A stretch of 49,590 nucleotides of DNA from an uncultured Crocinitomix sp. (GCA_937136425.1 CAKZON010000029.1:1-49590), one strand, 5' to 3'; shown: positions 6,254-14,362, numbered from the stretch's first letter. The notes: a model not told the origin generated them from the letters alone. Translations and numbers: made by a program.

Positions 6254-9218
6254 ACAAGGCATCAATGTCTAATTTTTCTGTTCCGGCCGTGCGTTTATCA
6301 TCCACTGTAATAAATGACTCAAGCTCAACCAGTAAATATTCCTGCGCCGCACTAACTATTACTGTATTCAAATTAATTTGTGCCCCATCATACTCAGGTT
6401 TCTTACGAAAAGCTGCCATAGCATATTCAACATTCTCAATGTTGATATCAGCACCAGTAATTACACTTCCATCTTTTGCGGCAACTCCTGTTACGGCTCC
6501 GTTAATTGAAATATTATTTAATATCAATGCAGAAGCTTCTCCTCCTGAAATACCTTTATCGCCCGAATTATTTATCATTATAGCTTCAATAAGCACGATT
6601 GAACCTGAGAAATCAATACAATCATTTCCTGTACGGGTAAAGTTTGATTTTTGAATATGTCCTGTGCAAAAATCAGCATCAAAACCATCAGAGTAAGTAT
6701 CCGAAACCTCTAGTGCATTGATACTAAAATCACTTCTAATAATATTCAAAGCATCTTCAGAATGATTTCCTTTTATCACACAGTTTTCAATTGTTGTAGG
6801 CGTCTCATAAATTGTTACGGCGCCAGTTAATTCCCATTTCTCATAGTTCAAATTAGACAATCCTTCAAACACACAGTGAGACAATATTGCTTCCTCACCA
6901 TTTAAAACAGTAACCCCATTTGAACTTGTATCAGCACAGAAAATGTGAATAGGTTGAGAAGCCGTTCCTTTTGCTGAAAAACTATTACTAGCAATAATTC
7001 CACCACCTGTTTTAAATTCAATTCTAGTACCTGGTAGAATCTCTACTATATACTCTTTGGGGATGTACAAAAGTGAATCGATCACTAAATCTCCTCTAAA
7101 AATGACCTTTTTATGAGACACTGAATAATAAGAATTCCATTCAGAAAATTGGTTAGCCAATGTCATTCTTGTGCTATAGCCTGAAGGTTTTTCCCAAGGC
7201 AATATTTTTTTTGCAACAATAATTGAAGGACTGTTTGAAACCGTAAAGTAGATTTTTTTAGGCTTCAGGGTTGAGAAGAACTTGGCTGTATCTGCCATTT
7301 CCACAAACCCTTTCAATTGGATTGGCTCCTCTAACATTACTCTTTTTACAGAATCATTTTTAACACTGTAGCCGTGCACAGTAACTGTGTTAGAATGGAA
7401 ATTTTGAAGCCGAACACGATAACCACTTTCTTGTTTTTCTAAATAAGCATTGATAGATAAATCGCGCAAGAACTGCTGATCAGATCGAGGAATATAAGTT
7501 TGCGGCAACACCCAATTATCAACAGCCGGTTTTTCAGCTATTTTGCGATCCCAGGCAGCTTTTAATCTTGGCAACCACGTTCTTAAATAAGAGGCATTAT
7601 CATAATAAATCTGTTTGTTAAACTCATAATCTGGCACCTCACCTTGAATAGCTTGTTGGGCTATTAATAATTCAGCCTCCAAATCTGTAAATATTGCATC
7701 TAAATATTCTGGCTGTGTATATTGGTCTAGATAGTATAAATATTTCGTCTGAAATTCTTTATTATAAAGGATTGCATTATCAAAACAGTATTCTCTGATT
7801 CTTTGATTTTCAGAAAGGCGTCTTGCCATGTCGCATTTAAAGTTTCGTCCTTGAATAAACGGAAGAATGTCATAGGCTACATGCTCTAATTTTTGCGTAA
7901 CAGGGTTAAAATAAAACCTTCTATTATGCCATCTTAAACCATGCCCACTTCCGCTCAACTCCATCACAACATAAAATTTTGCCAGTTGATCAATATCAAA
8001 CAAGTCTTCAACCTTTGTGTAGCCCTCTTTAAAGAGTTGCATCAACTTTTTCCCTTCATCAAATTGCTTGCTTAACTGTTCTGACTTTCTTGTTCTGTTC
8101 GACTTAAAACATGCTATTGTACTTTCCTGAAAAAATGGAAACAACTTCATACTATCAAATGAAGTGTTTTGTTTAATTGCTGTCCAATAACTTGTTTCAT
8201 CAAACTTTAAAATAGGGCCTTCTCTTCTGTTTCTGCTCTCTAGCAATTGTTTATCAAAATGCTCTTCTAATGCATAAACTCCAAAATAAATATCATTCAT
8301 ATTGACATTGATAAAATCATAGGACGTGGTTAAGATCCCTTCTCTATCTGCAATTTTGTGCACTACCCATTCGTCAATATACCTTCGTGTACGAGGATGT
8401 TGAATTGAGAAGCTCTTTAATCCCTGAAAAGCAAGGTCACCTTTTATCTTAATTCGATAAGACTCTTTTCCTGTATATAAATGATCTGTCCAATCACCTT
8501 TTAGTTTCATTTGAACTTTAGCAGAATCTGATCCATCAACAAAGTTTGCTCTTACATATTTCTTGCTGCTTGTCGGTATAGATTCAAAATTTGTAGCATA
8601 CATGATATACTCTTCTAATAATGATTTAGAGGAATCAGGGATTGACAAGTTTAGCTGAACGGGCAGTTCATTTGCTGGAGCTTCGCTCATCCTTGTCAAT
8701 GAAAAATCATCAAAATAGGCTATATGGCCACCAGAAAAAACATCAATATGAATTTCTTCAATACCTGGCCCAACTGTAAACGAAAGCATATGTTTTCTCC
8801 AGCCATTTTCACCCGCATCATTATGATCCGTAATGGTTCGATAACGATACTCGGCCGTTTCACCTTTTAAAAACGCTTGAAGCGTGGCATTTTTACTCGA
8901 TTTATGAACCCAAACCGAAATTTGAATAAATTCTCTGGAATTAATGTTATCAATTTTATAATTGAGCCCGTACTTATTAATTGAATCTAATCGCAAACAA
9001 TTTGCACCGCTTCTTGCATAATCTTGACTAATTCCTACTCCACCTCCCAATCGCACCTCTGGTTCAGAGGTAACAAACCCTTGAACACCATCTCGTTCCT
9101 TCACCTCTTCAAGGTCACTTTCAAAATAAGTAACTCCCTCCCCGTAAGATGTTTCCTCCTCTTTACAAGAAAACAAAAGAATGGTTAAAAACAAGAAAGT
9201 AATGCCAATATATTTCAT
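6237..9218 (-). CDS. CotH-like / right-handed beta-helix lipoprotein with N-terminal jelly-roll (paralogue 2)
   Basis: The start chosen is ATG 9218 (MKYIGITFLFLT, lipobox LLFSC), giving 993 residues. A longer frame to 9272 would begin inside the promoter described at 9242-9272. After the lipobox, about residues 40-185 form a carbohydrate-binding-like jelly-roll (SGANCLRLDS, QISVWVHKSS, WRKHMLSFTVGPGIEEIHI, YFDDFSLTRM) that the neighbouring paralogue lacks. The remainder repeats that paralogue domain for domain: LKGDWTDHL, YRIKIKGDLAFQGLKSFSIQ, ALEEHFDKQLLESRNRREGP, HNRRFYFNP, then YDILP where a D-x-D would be expected, and the C-terminal beta-helix. The two genes are a tandem duplication, with closely similar DNA in the beta-helix part. 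It is probably surface-exposed; function unknown. Confidence 0.75.
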   Translation of the reverse strand: MKYIGITFLFLTILLFSCKEEETSYGEGVTYFESDLEEVKERDGVQGFVTSEPEVRLGGGVGISQDYARSGANCLRLDSINKYGLNYKIDNINSREFIQISVWVHKSSKNATLQAFLKGETAEYRYRTITDHNDAGENGWRKHMLSFTVGPGIEEIHIDVFSGGHIAYFDDFSLTRMSEAPANELPVQLNLSIPDSSKSLLEEYIMYATNFESIPTSSKKYVRANFVDGSDSAKVQMKLKGDWTDHLYTGKESYRIKIKGDLAFQGLKSFSIQHPRTRRYIDEWVVHKIADREGILTTSYDFINVNMNDIYFGVYALEEHFDKQLLESRNRREGPILKFDETSYWTAIKQNTSFDSMKLFPFFQESTIACFKSNRTRKSEQLSKQFDEGKKLMQLFKEGYTKVEDLFDIDQLAKFYVVMELSGSGHGLRWHNRRFYFNPVTQKLEHVAYDILPFIQGRNFKCDMARRLSENQRIREYCFDNAILYNKEFQTKYLYYLDQYTQPEYLDAIFTDLEAELLIAQQAIQGEVPDYEFNKQIYYDNASYLRTWLPRLKAAWDRKIAEKPAVDNWVLPQTYIPRSDQQFLRDLSINAYLEKQESGYRVRLQNFHSNTVTVHGYSVKNDSVKRVMLEEPIQLKGFVEMADTAKFFSTLKPKKIYFTVSNSPSIIVAKKILPWEKPSGYSTRMTLANQFSEWNSYYSVSHKKVIFRGDLVIDSLLYIPKEYIVEILPGTRIEFKTGGGIIASNSFSAKGTASQPIHIFCADTSSNGVTVLNGEEAILSHCVFEGLSNLNYEKWELTGAVTIYETPTTIENCVIKGNHSEDALNIIRSDFSINALEVSDTYSDGFDADFCTGHIQKSNFTRTGNDCIDFSGSIVLIEAIMINNSGDKGISGGEASALILNNISINGAVTGVAAKDGSVITGADINIENVEYAMAAFRKKPEYDGAQINLNTVIVSAAQEYLLVELESFITVDDKRTAGTEKLDIDALYARFE

Positions 9219-9241
9219 AGCTGAGTTGAGTAGCAAAAACG

Positions 9242-9272
9242 CAAATTTAACGGTTAGTTTAAATGAACGCAA
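9242..9272 (-). promoter_or_regulatory. Bacteroidota-type promoter for the CotH/beta-helix pair
   Basis: On the minus strand TTG (9272-9270) is followed after exactly 20 bp by TAAATTTG (9249-9242). This is a full match to the TTG-N19-21-TAnnTTTG promoter of the phylum. Transcription would start near 9236, about 18 nt before the ATG at 9218. This also settles the start codon, because a start at 9272 would not be on the transcript. Confidence 0.7.
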
Positions 9273-9319
9273 TATTAACTTAATATTTTAAGCTTTGTTT
9301 CAAATAGACTTCTTAAACA

Positions 9320-10315
9320 TTACAACGATATAACCATTCCTGTCTCTGCTATTTTGAAGCCATAATCTAACACTTTTTCAACCTGAACATTACTGCCTCC
9401 TAACAGGGGATTAGTATGATTAAAGTGGATGAGATGAATCTTATTTCTTTCTTGCAAATTCAACTCTTTAAAGGTCTCCATACTTTCGACAACAAAAGGA
9501 TGCGGAATCTCAGAAATATCTCGGTTATTAATTTCTTCAGCATCATAAAAAGTAGCATCTAAAAAGGCATAATCCACCCTTTTGACCCACCCTACAATGT
9601 CTTGATTCCATTTATCCCACTTATCAATATCTGGAATAAAAAGCGCCGTTTTACTTGGACCAGAAATAACAAAACCTACGGTTTCAGAAAATTCATCACG
9701 GTGAGGGACCAATATTGGTGTTACGCTAATATCTTGACCAAACCCAAAACTATCAGATGCGCGCAATTCTTTTAAAACAATATTTTCACTTTGAACTAAC
9801 TGGCTCCAAGGCCCATTAGACTCTAAAAACGAAGTCATCTTTGGCATGGCATACACAGGAACTTTATCAGCATTCATTGCCTCTTTCCCCAAATACATCA
9901 ACCCCGTATAATGACCAATATGCGCATGCGTTAAGAAAATAGCATCTGGTGTTTTACTTAAATCTAATCCACTTTTCCTGTTCAGCAATTCCATTTGTGC
10001 AGGCATATCAGGAGTAGCATCAAACAAATAGGTTTCTTTGCTATTTTCATCAATCACACCCAACGAAACAACCATTCTATTAAGATCAGGTTGTTCAAAC
10101 AAATGAGCACAACACTTTTTTTGACATCCAATTTGCGGAGAGCCCGCATCTTGCACCGTTCCTAAAACAACGAGTTTCACCCCTTCAACATCTACTTCTT
10201 CATCCACAGAAGTTTCAGGAATATCACTATTTGATGCTTCCTCAGTTGCCTCTCCACATTGATAAAACAAAAATATTCCGCAAATAAAAAACGCCTTATA
10301 AAAAAACTTACTCAT
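9320..10315 (-). CDS. MBL-fold metallo-hydrolase lipoprotein, PqqB-like
   Basis: The 331-residue protein has a lipoprotein signal (IFLFYQC, Cys20) and an acidic spacer. A metallo-beta-lactamase fold of the PqqB type follows: VLGTVQDAGSPQIGC (about 50-64), then KKCC. PqqB proteins have a similar Cys motif that binds zinc. The metal motif reads THAHIGH (H130, H132, H135), with Gly where classical HxHxDH enzymes have Asp. Further ligands are likely in LVPHRDE, IPDIDKWDKW, FLDATFYD and LIHFNHTNP. The protein would be anchored outside the cytoplasm. No other pqq gene is present, so a role in PQQ synthesis is not supported; a hydrolase or oxidoreductase-type function is possible. It lies alone between the CotH pair and a small lipoprotein gene. 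Confidence 0.8.
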   Translation of the reverse strand: MSKFFYKAFFICGIFLFYQCGEATEEASNSDIPETSVDEEVDVEGVKLVVLGTVQDAGSPQIGCQKKCCAHLFEQPDLNRMVVSLGVIDENSKETYLFDATPDMPAQMELLNRKSGLDLSKTPDAIFLTHAHIGHYTGLMYLGKEAMNADKVPVYAMPKMTSFLESNGPWSQLVQSENIVLKELRASDSFGFGQDISVTPILVPHRDEFSETVGFVISGPSKTALFIPDIDKWDKWNQDIVGWVKRVDYAFLDATFYDAEEINNRDISEIPHPFVVESMETFKELNLQERNKIHLIHFNHTNPLLGGSNVQVEKVLDYGFKIAETGMVISL

Positions 10316-10360
10316 ATTACTAAATTACAAAGCCTCAGTCAATCACCAGAAAATTAATCA

Positions 10361-10394
10361 CAAAAAAAAATCCCGACAATTAATGCCGGGATTT
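10361..10394 (-). terminator. Intrinsic terminator after the small lipoprotein gene
   Basis: The 8-bp arms AAATCCCG (10368-10375) and CGGGATTT (10387-10394) are fully complementary around an 11-nt loop. Read on the minus strand, the hairpin is followed by an unbroken run of T (bases 10370 to 10362). It lies 22 bp past the stop of the lipoprotein gene that ends at 10416. Confidence 0.8.
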
Positions 10395-10415
10395 AAATAT
10401 TACTTAAAATTATAT

Positions 10416-10838
10416 TTACTCTTTTTCAAAAGTCAACTTCGTTTTATCTCCATCTCCTTCATCAATCTCAACAATTAACGATTCTTTTGTTTGCTCAATA
10501 ATTTTTAGATAAATCAAATCAGACGGGTAAGACAACTCTCTCAACTCTAAAGAAGTTCCATAACCTGCAACACGGTATTCTAACACCATGATATCAGTAT
10601 CCCCATCATAAGTTTCTGTCCATTGAATTGTACAAAACTCATCATCTTTCAACTTACAATTATCAAAATCCCAAGTCAATCCATATCCGTCAATCAAATA
10701 CTCTTCCGTTTCTCCATCCCAAGTCACTAAATAACTCGTAGCCTTCCAAGTTCCGTCAAGTTGTTTTACTACTTTTTGGTTTTTATTACAAGCCACCATC
10801 AAAAGGGCTACCACACTCATTAAAAAAAATCTTTTCAT
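10416..10838 (-). CDS. Small lipoprotein, lipocalin-like
   Basis: The 140-residue product has a clear lipoprotein signal (MKRFFLMSVVALLMVAC, Cys17). The mature part is a small all-beta domain opening with LDGTWKATSYLV, the motif of lipocalin-like DUF families in Bacteroidota. Later strands include YGLTWDFDNCKL, FCTIQWTETYDG and LIVEIDEGDGDKTKLTFE. Such proteins are anchored to a membrane facing the periplasm or surface and have no general function. It is a single-gene unit, with its own terminator downstream. Confidence 0.65.
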   Translation of the reverse strand: MKRFFLMSVVALLMVACNKNQKVVKQLDGTWKATSYLVTWDGETEEYLIDGYGLTWDFDNCKLKDDEFCTIQWTETYDGDTDIMVLEYRVAGYGTSLELRELSYPSDLIYLKIIEQTKESLIVEIDEGDGDKTKLTFEKE

Positions 10839-10946
10839 ATGTTTTAGTTTAATTTATAAAAGATGGATGAAAGCAAAAACTATGCCGAAATACATAAATT
10901 AGATCATATTCAATTTTAATCTATGTAAATATTATTAAATTTTGAT

Positions 10947-10978
10947 TTGCAAAATATTGCGCAATATCCCTAACTTTA
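10947..10978 (+). promoter_or_regulatory. Promoter with a 14-bp palindrome in its spacer, before the CpsB-like gene
   Basis: TTG (10947-10949) is separated by 21 bp from TAACTTTA (10971-10978), one base off TAnnTTTG. Between them lies a perfect palindrome, ATATTGCGCAATAT (10954-10967), in the position of a repressor operator. Transcription would begin near 10985, about 18 nt before the ATG at 11003. Confidence 0.5.
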
Positions 10979-11002
10979 CTGCAAACCTACTTTTAACGCG
11001 TC

Positions 11003-11749
11003 ATGAATTTTTTAAAAAAGTTATTTAATGTTCGCCCAAAACTTGCACCTTTAGACCTGTCTGTATTAGGCACGGATTTACACAGTCATTTGATTCCTGG
11101 AATTGATGACGGTTCAAAATCACTAGAGGACTCTATTGCCATGCTAAAAAAATATGCAGAGCTTGGCTACAAAAAGGTAATCACCACACCACATGTAATG
11201 AGTGATTTTTATCGTAATTCGCCTGAAACTATATTGGGCGGACTTGAAACTGTTCAAAAAGAAATTGCTGCCCAAGGAATTGATATTAAAATAGAAGCTG
11301 CTGCAGAATATTACCTAGACTTTCATTTGACAGATCTCATTAAAGAAAAAAAGATTTTGTCTTTTGGAGATCGATATGTACTTTTTGAATTATCGTTTTC
11401 ACAAGAACAACCCAATGTTCATGAAGTTGTATTTGATTTGATCACAGAAGGGTACAAACCTATACTTGCGCATGTAGAACGCTACCCATTTTACAATAAT
11501 AATTGGGAGCGAATTGAGGAATACAGAAATCGTGGAGTATTATTACAAATGAACATGCTTTCACTTACGGGACATTATGGACCACAAGTAAAACGAATGG
11601 CGGAGCAGTTAATTGAGCGCAATTATATTGATGTTATCGGATCAGATTGTCACCACCTTCATCATTTAGAGTTAATTGACGAAATGCGTACCAATCCATA
11701 CCTTCATAAAATAGCTGCAAAAGAGAACTTGTTAAACAAGCAGCTATAA
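11003..11749 (+). CDS. CpsB/CapC-type PHP-domain tyrosine-protein phosphatase
   Basis: The 248-residue protein has the PHP metal-binding motifs in order: GTDLHSHLIPGIDDG (H27, H29), VITTPH (about residue 60), a central glutamate in AAAEYYLD, LAHVERYP, and GSDCHH near the end. This is the layout of CpsB/YwqE, manganese-dependent phosphatases that dephosphorylate bacterial tyrosine kinases controlling capsule and exopolysaccharide synthesis. No tyrosine kinase or polysaccharide gene is adjacent, so it must act on a product encoded elsewhere. There is no signal peptide, so the protein is cytoplasmic. It is a single-gene unit. Confidence 0.88.
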   Translation: MNFLKKLFNVRPKLAPLDLSVLGTDLHSHLIPGIDDGSKSLEDSIAMLKKYAELGYKKVITTPHVMSDFYRNSPETILGGLETVQKEIAAQGIDIKIEAAAEYYLDFHLTDLIKEKKILSFGDRYVLFELSFSQEQPNVHEVVFDLITEGYKPILAHVERYPFYNNNWERIEEYRNRGVLLQMNMLSLTGHYGPQVKRMAEQLIERNYIDVIGSDCHHLHHLELIDEMRTNPYLHKIAAKENLLNKQL

Positions 11750-11906
11750 AGCACCACAAGAAAACGAACCTCTGATCCACTTTTTTGTCATTCCGTAGAG
11801 AATTCATCCATTTCTATCGATTAAACCGCGTAAAACGCTATAAAAATGCTACATTAGGCTTGCTCTCTAACGGGCAAATAATTTAAAAACAAAAAAATAG
11901 AATAGA

Positions 11907-12344
11907 ATGTTTGGATTAGAAGATTTAATGAAGAATGTAGATTTAGGAGATATCTTAGAAAAAGTAGGATTGTCTGATAAAGATAAAAAGGAAGTTACCA
12001 ACCAAGCGGCAGACGCAATCAAGTACCGTACAAACAAGGAAAAAGCAAGAGGAAATGATGGAACAATGGCGAACCTATTCTCTGCAAACGACAATAATGA
12101 TGACGCGAATAAAGTAGCAAAAAAATTAGAAGGTGATTTAGCACATAATTTGAAAAATAAATCTGGAATGTCTGACGGAATTATTGATCAAATTAAATCT
12201 GCAGTTATGTCTAAGGTATTAGGAAGTTTTACTGGTGCTGCTGCTGAAAAAGGAGACAAAGAAGGAAACGGATTAATGGACATGTTTACGGATAATGACA
12301 TGATCTCTGGCCTTAAAGACAAACTGGGTGGATTCTTTAAATAA
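11907..12344 (+). CDS. Hypothetical protein, 145 aa, cytoplasmic, Gly/Lys/Asp-rich
   Basis: It begins MFGLEDLMKNVDLGDILEKV and contains two similar helical halves. These are joined by polar low-complexity stretches rich in Asn, Asp and Lys (SANDNNDDANK, KGDKEGNG). It ends in GLKDKLGGFFK. There is no signal or membrane segment. The pattern recalls DUF937/YidB-like small proteins, but I cannot assign it with certainty. Codon use is like its neighbours, and a strong terminator follows 40 bp after the stop, which supports a real monocistronic gene. Confidence 0.7.
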   Translation: MFGLEDLMKNVDLGDILEKVGLSDKDKKEVTNQAADAIKYRTNKEKARGNDGTMANLFSANDNNDDANKVAKKLEGDLAHNLKNKSGMSDGIIDQIKSAVMSKVLGSFTGAAAEKGDKEGNGLMDMFTDNDMISGLKDKLGGFFK

Positions 12345-12383
12345 GAAATTATAATCCTTAATAGAAGGATTCAAAAAAACAAG

Positions 12384-12416
12384 AAGGCAGGTGAAAATTC
12401 ATCTGCCTTTTTTGTT
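12384..12416 (+). terminator. Intrinsic terminator after the 145-aa ORF
   Basis: GGCAGGTGA (12386 onward) and TCATCTGCC (to 12407) form a stem of about 9 bp with one G-T pair and a 4-nt loop. Six T residues follow at 12408-12413. It stands in the 150-bp gap before the SUMF1-domain gene. Confidence 0.8.
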
Positions 12417-12494
12417 ACCTTAAATTTGATTAGCGAGCCAATTACGTAACCATTTTAACGACTAGAATTATACCTCCAACACTAATTCAAACCT

Positions 12495-13505
12495 ATGCAC
12501 CTAAAAACACTACTTTTTACAGGTATCTATTTCTTTATTTTTTCATTTATTGGTTTTTCGGCCAACGCGGACTCTCTCAAACGAATTAATAAATTGAACA
12601 AAAAATTTTTAAAGAACTCTGCCTACGTTCTTATTCCATCAGGAAGCGTATCCACCTATCAATTTATATTTGATACTGATGACAGCCGCGTAACAGCAAC
12701 AAAAGAAGTACCTCGAATAAAACAGGAAGAAATTAATTCATTCATGATGCAAAAAGGTGAGGTAACAAATTCAGATTACCTAAAGCTCCTCTCTTACTAT
12801 AAAACTAAAAATCCAGAAAAGTTTAAAACACTACTTCCAGACACTTTAGTTTGGAGAACGCCGCGTACATTCAACGAACCTTATGTAGAGTATTATATGA
12901 GACACCCCGCCTACCAAGAATACCCAATAGTAGGTGTATCACATCATCAGGCAGAACAATATTGCAAATGGCTAACCGAAATCTACCACCAAAACCCTGA
13001 TCGCATTTACAAGAAAGTAATTTACAGACTCCCTACAGAAGCCGAGTGGATTTACGCAGCAAACGGAGGCTTACGTAATACCAACTACCCTTGGGTAGGC
13101 CCTTACATGAGAAATACAGCAGGCAAAATGAAAGCGAACTGTTTAAGTTTTGGAACAGGGCGTGTTTATAGAGATACGCTTTACAAAAAAGATTGGAATG
13201 GAGATTTTAAAGAGGTTTACATTTACCGTGCACAACCACACCGCGGCATAGATGACGAAAATGATTTAAATGATTACGCTGATGTTACAGCTCCAACAAT
13301 TTCATATTGGCCAAACAATTACGGGTTATACAACATGGCAGGAAACGTTTGTGAAATGGTTGCCGAGAAAGAAATAACGCATGGAGGCAGCTGGAACGAC
13401 CCTGGGCACTATCTACAAAACCACATCCGTCAATTTTACGAAGGAGAGCATTCAGCCTCAAACAAAAGAGGATTTAGGGTAATAATGCAGATATTAGAAT
13501 ATTAG
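12495..13505 (+). CDS. SUMF1/FGE-sulfatase-domain secreted protein (GldJ/GldK-like fold)
   Basis: The 336-residue product has a signal peptide ending around SANA. The formylglycine-generating-enzyme fold follows: YVLIPSGSVS, MMQKGEVTNSDYLKLL, YPIVGVSHHQAEQYCKWL, YRLPTEAEWIYAANGG, YGLYNMAGNVCEMV, THGGSWND and RGFRVIM. The active-site cysteine pair of true FGE, just before the final GFR motif, is absent (the stretch reads RQFYEGEHSASNKRGFRV). Oxidation of sulfatases is therefore unlikely. Bacteroidota use this fold in gliding and type IX secretion lipoproteins such as GldJ and GldK, but this protein has no lipobox and no gld neighbours. A structural or binding role is the better guess. Confidence 0.75.
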   Translation: MHLKTLLFTGIYFFIFSFIGFSANADSLKRINKLNKKFLKNSAYVLIPSGSVSTYQFIFDTDDSRVTATKEVPRIKQEEINSFMMQKGEVTNSDYLKLLSYYKTKNPEKFKTLLPDTLVWRTPRTFNEPYVEYYMRHPAYQEYPIVGVSHHQAEQYCKWLTEIYHQNPDRIYKKVIYRLPTEAEWIYAANGGLRNTNYPWVGPYMRNTAGKMKANCLSFGTGRVYRDTLYKKDWNGDFKEVYIYRAQPHRGIDDENDLNDYADVTAPTISYWPNNYGLYNMAGNVCEMVAEKEITHGGSWNDPGHYLQNHIRQFYEGEHSASNKRGFRVIMQILEY

Positions 13506-13529
13506 TTTTACCACACTATTACAAACAAA

Positions 13530-13564
13530 AAAAGACCGCCGAAACATCATCTCGGCGGTCTTTT
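13530..13564. terminator. Bidirectional terminator between convergent genes
   Basis: GACCGCCGA (13534-13542) pairs perfectly with TCGGCGGTC (13552-13560) around a 9-nt loop. The stem is flanked by an A run on the left and TTTT on the right. It works in both directions, ending the SUMF1-domain gene on the plus strand and yqeY on the minus strand. Confidence 0.88.
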
Positions 13565-13580
13565 CAAACATAAATTCAAT

Positions 13581-14030
13581 TTATTTATTCAACTCTTCTT
13601 TTACAAGTGTTGAGATTAATTTACCGTCTGCTTTACCATTTAATTGACCCATAATTGGCCCCATCACTTTCCCCATATCTTGAGGTCCAGTTGCGCCCAT
13701 AGCAGCAATTTTATCTTGCACCACTTTACGAACTTCATCTTCAGACATCATTTCGGGCATATAAACTTTAATGATTTCAGCTTGAAACTTTTCATCAACA
13801 GCTAAATCTTCTCTTCCTTCTTTCATGTACAAATCATACGTATCCATTCGTTGCTTGTACAATTTCATTACAATTTTATTTGCAGCCTCATCAGAAACTT
13901 CACCATCTCCTCCACTTGTTGCCTCCAAAAGCAATTTAGATTTGACATCTCTTAATGCCGCCAATTTTTCTTTTTCGCGCGCTTTCATTGCCGCTTTTAT
14001 ATCTTCATTAATTCTTTCTGTTAAACTCAT
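13581..14030 (-). CDS. yqeY: GatB/YqeY domain protein
   Basis: The 149-residue length and sequence are standard for YqeY: MSLTERINEDIKAAMKAREK, LAALRDVKSKLLLEA, VYMPEMMSEDEV, KVMGPIMGQLNGKADGKLI. The family shares the C-terminal tRNA-binding domain of GatB, but its cellular role is not settled; a link to tRNA-dependent amidation is often proposed. It lies downstream of ftsZ in the same orientation. However, the 418-bp gap, a hairpin after ftsZ and a promoter of its own (14146-14175) suggest independent transcription. This gene often follows ftsZ in Bacteroidota. Confidence 0.9.
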   Translation of the reverse strand: MSLTERINEDIKAAMKAREKEKLAALRDVKSKLLLEATSGGDGEVSDEAANKIVMKLYKQRMDTYDLYMKEGREDLAVDEKFQAEIIKVYMPEMMSEDEVRKVVQDKIAAMGATGPQDMGKVMGPIMGQLNGKADGKLISTLVKEELNK

Positions 14031-14145
14031 TTTATTTATTTTTTTTGATCGCTCGCATTTTCAAATTATAGACATTCTCTACTGTTTTATCAACTATGAA
14101 CGACCGCTTTTATAGTTTTATTTTTCTTTTCGTTAAAAGGGAGAA

Positions 14146-14175
14146 CGAAGGTAACGTTTTTGTGTGGGATTGCAA
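14146..14175 (-). promoter_or_regulatory. Candidate promoter of yqeY
   Basis: On the minus strand TTG (14175-14173) is 19 bp from TACCTTCG (14153-14146), one base off TAnnTTTG. It predicts a leader of about 108 nt. The TTG lies inside one copy of the GGATTGCAAAT repeat. The same TACCTTCG box occurs before the RDD gene at 30677. Confidence 0.45.
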
Positions 14176-14351
14176 ATTCAGAAGATCTCAGTCGTATTGG
14201 TGCAGGATTGCAAATCTTACATAGCCGAATTTCAGTGCAATAGATTCAAGTCAACTAAGTTGTGTATCGTTTATGCTGGATTGCAAAAGCTACGCCTGAT
14301 TTATGCAGGATTACAAATCCTGCGAAGCTCATGTTGCAAATCCTGCGAATC
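14166..14351. repeat. Cluster of degenerate GGATTGCAAATCC palindromic repeats
   Basis: Most of the 418-bp gap between yqeY and ftsZ consists of about five diverged copies of a short palindrome. The clearest is GCAGGATT-ACA-AATCCTGC at 14305-14323. Others start near 14167 (GGATTGCAAATTC), 14203 (GCAGGATTGCAAATC), 14276 (GCTGGATTGCAAAAGC) and 14333 (TTGCAAATCCTGCG). The reading frame at 14164-14358 is only this repeat. Spacing is irregular, so it is not a CRISPR. It looks like the decaying, REP-like intergenic palindromes common in this phylum. Confidence 0.65.
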
Positions 14352-14362
14352 CTCTTAAAACC

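Noticed and set aside
6253..6265. TTG start for the smaller CotH/beta-helix lipoprotein
   Set aside because: The ATG four codons later gives a normal lipoprotein signal; the extension only adds MMPC.
9218..9272. Extended start for the larger CotH/beta-helix lipoprotein
   Set aside because: The extension covers a well-formed TTG-N20-TAAATTTG promoter and puts a second hydrophobic stretch before a complete lipoprotein signal.
11867..12094. 75-codon minus-strand ORF over the 145-aa gene
   Set aside because: It is the reverse-frame shadow of a gene that has its own terminator and consistent coding pattern.
14166..14351. Possible CRISPR array
   Set aside because: Copies are diverged, palindromic and irregularly spaced, with no uniform spacers and no cas genes.
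14164..14358. 64-codon plus-strand ORF between yqeY and ftsZ
   Set aside because: It is a translation of the GGATTGCAAAT palindromic repeat cluster and shows the repeat in its residues.
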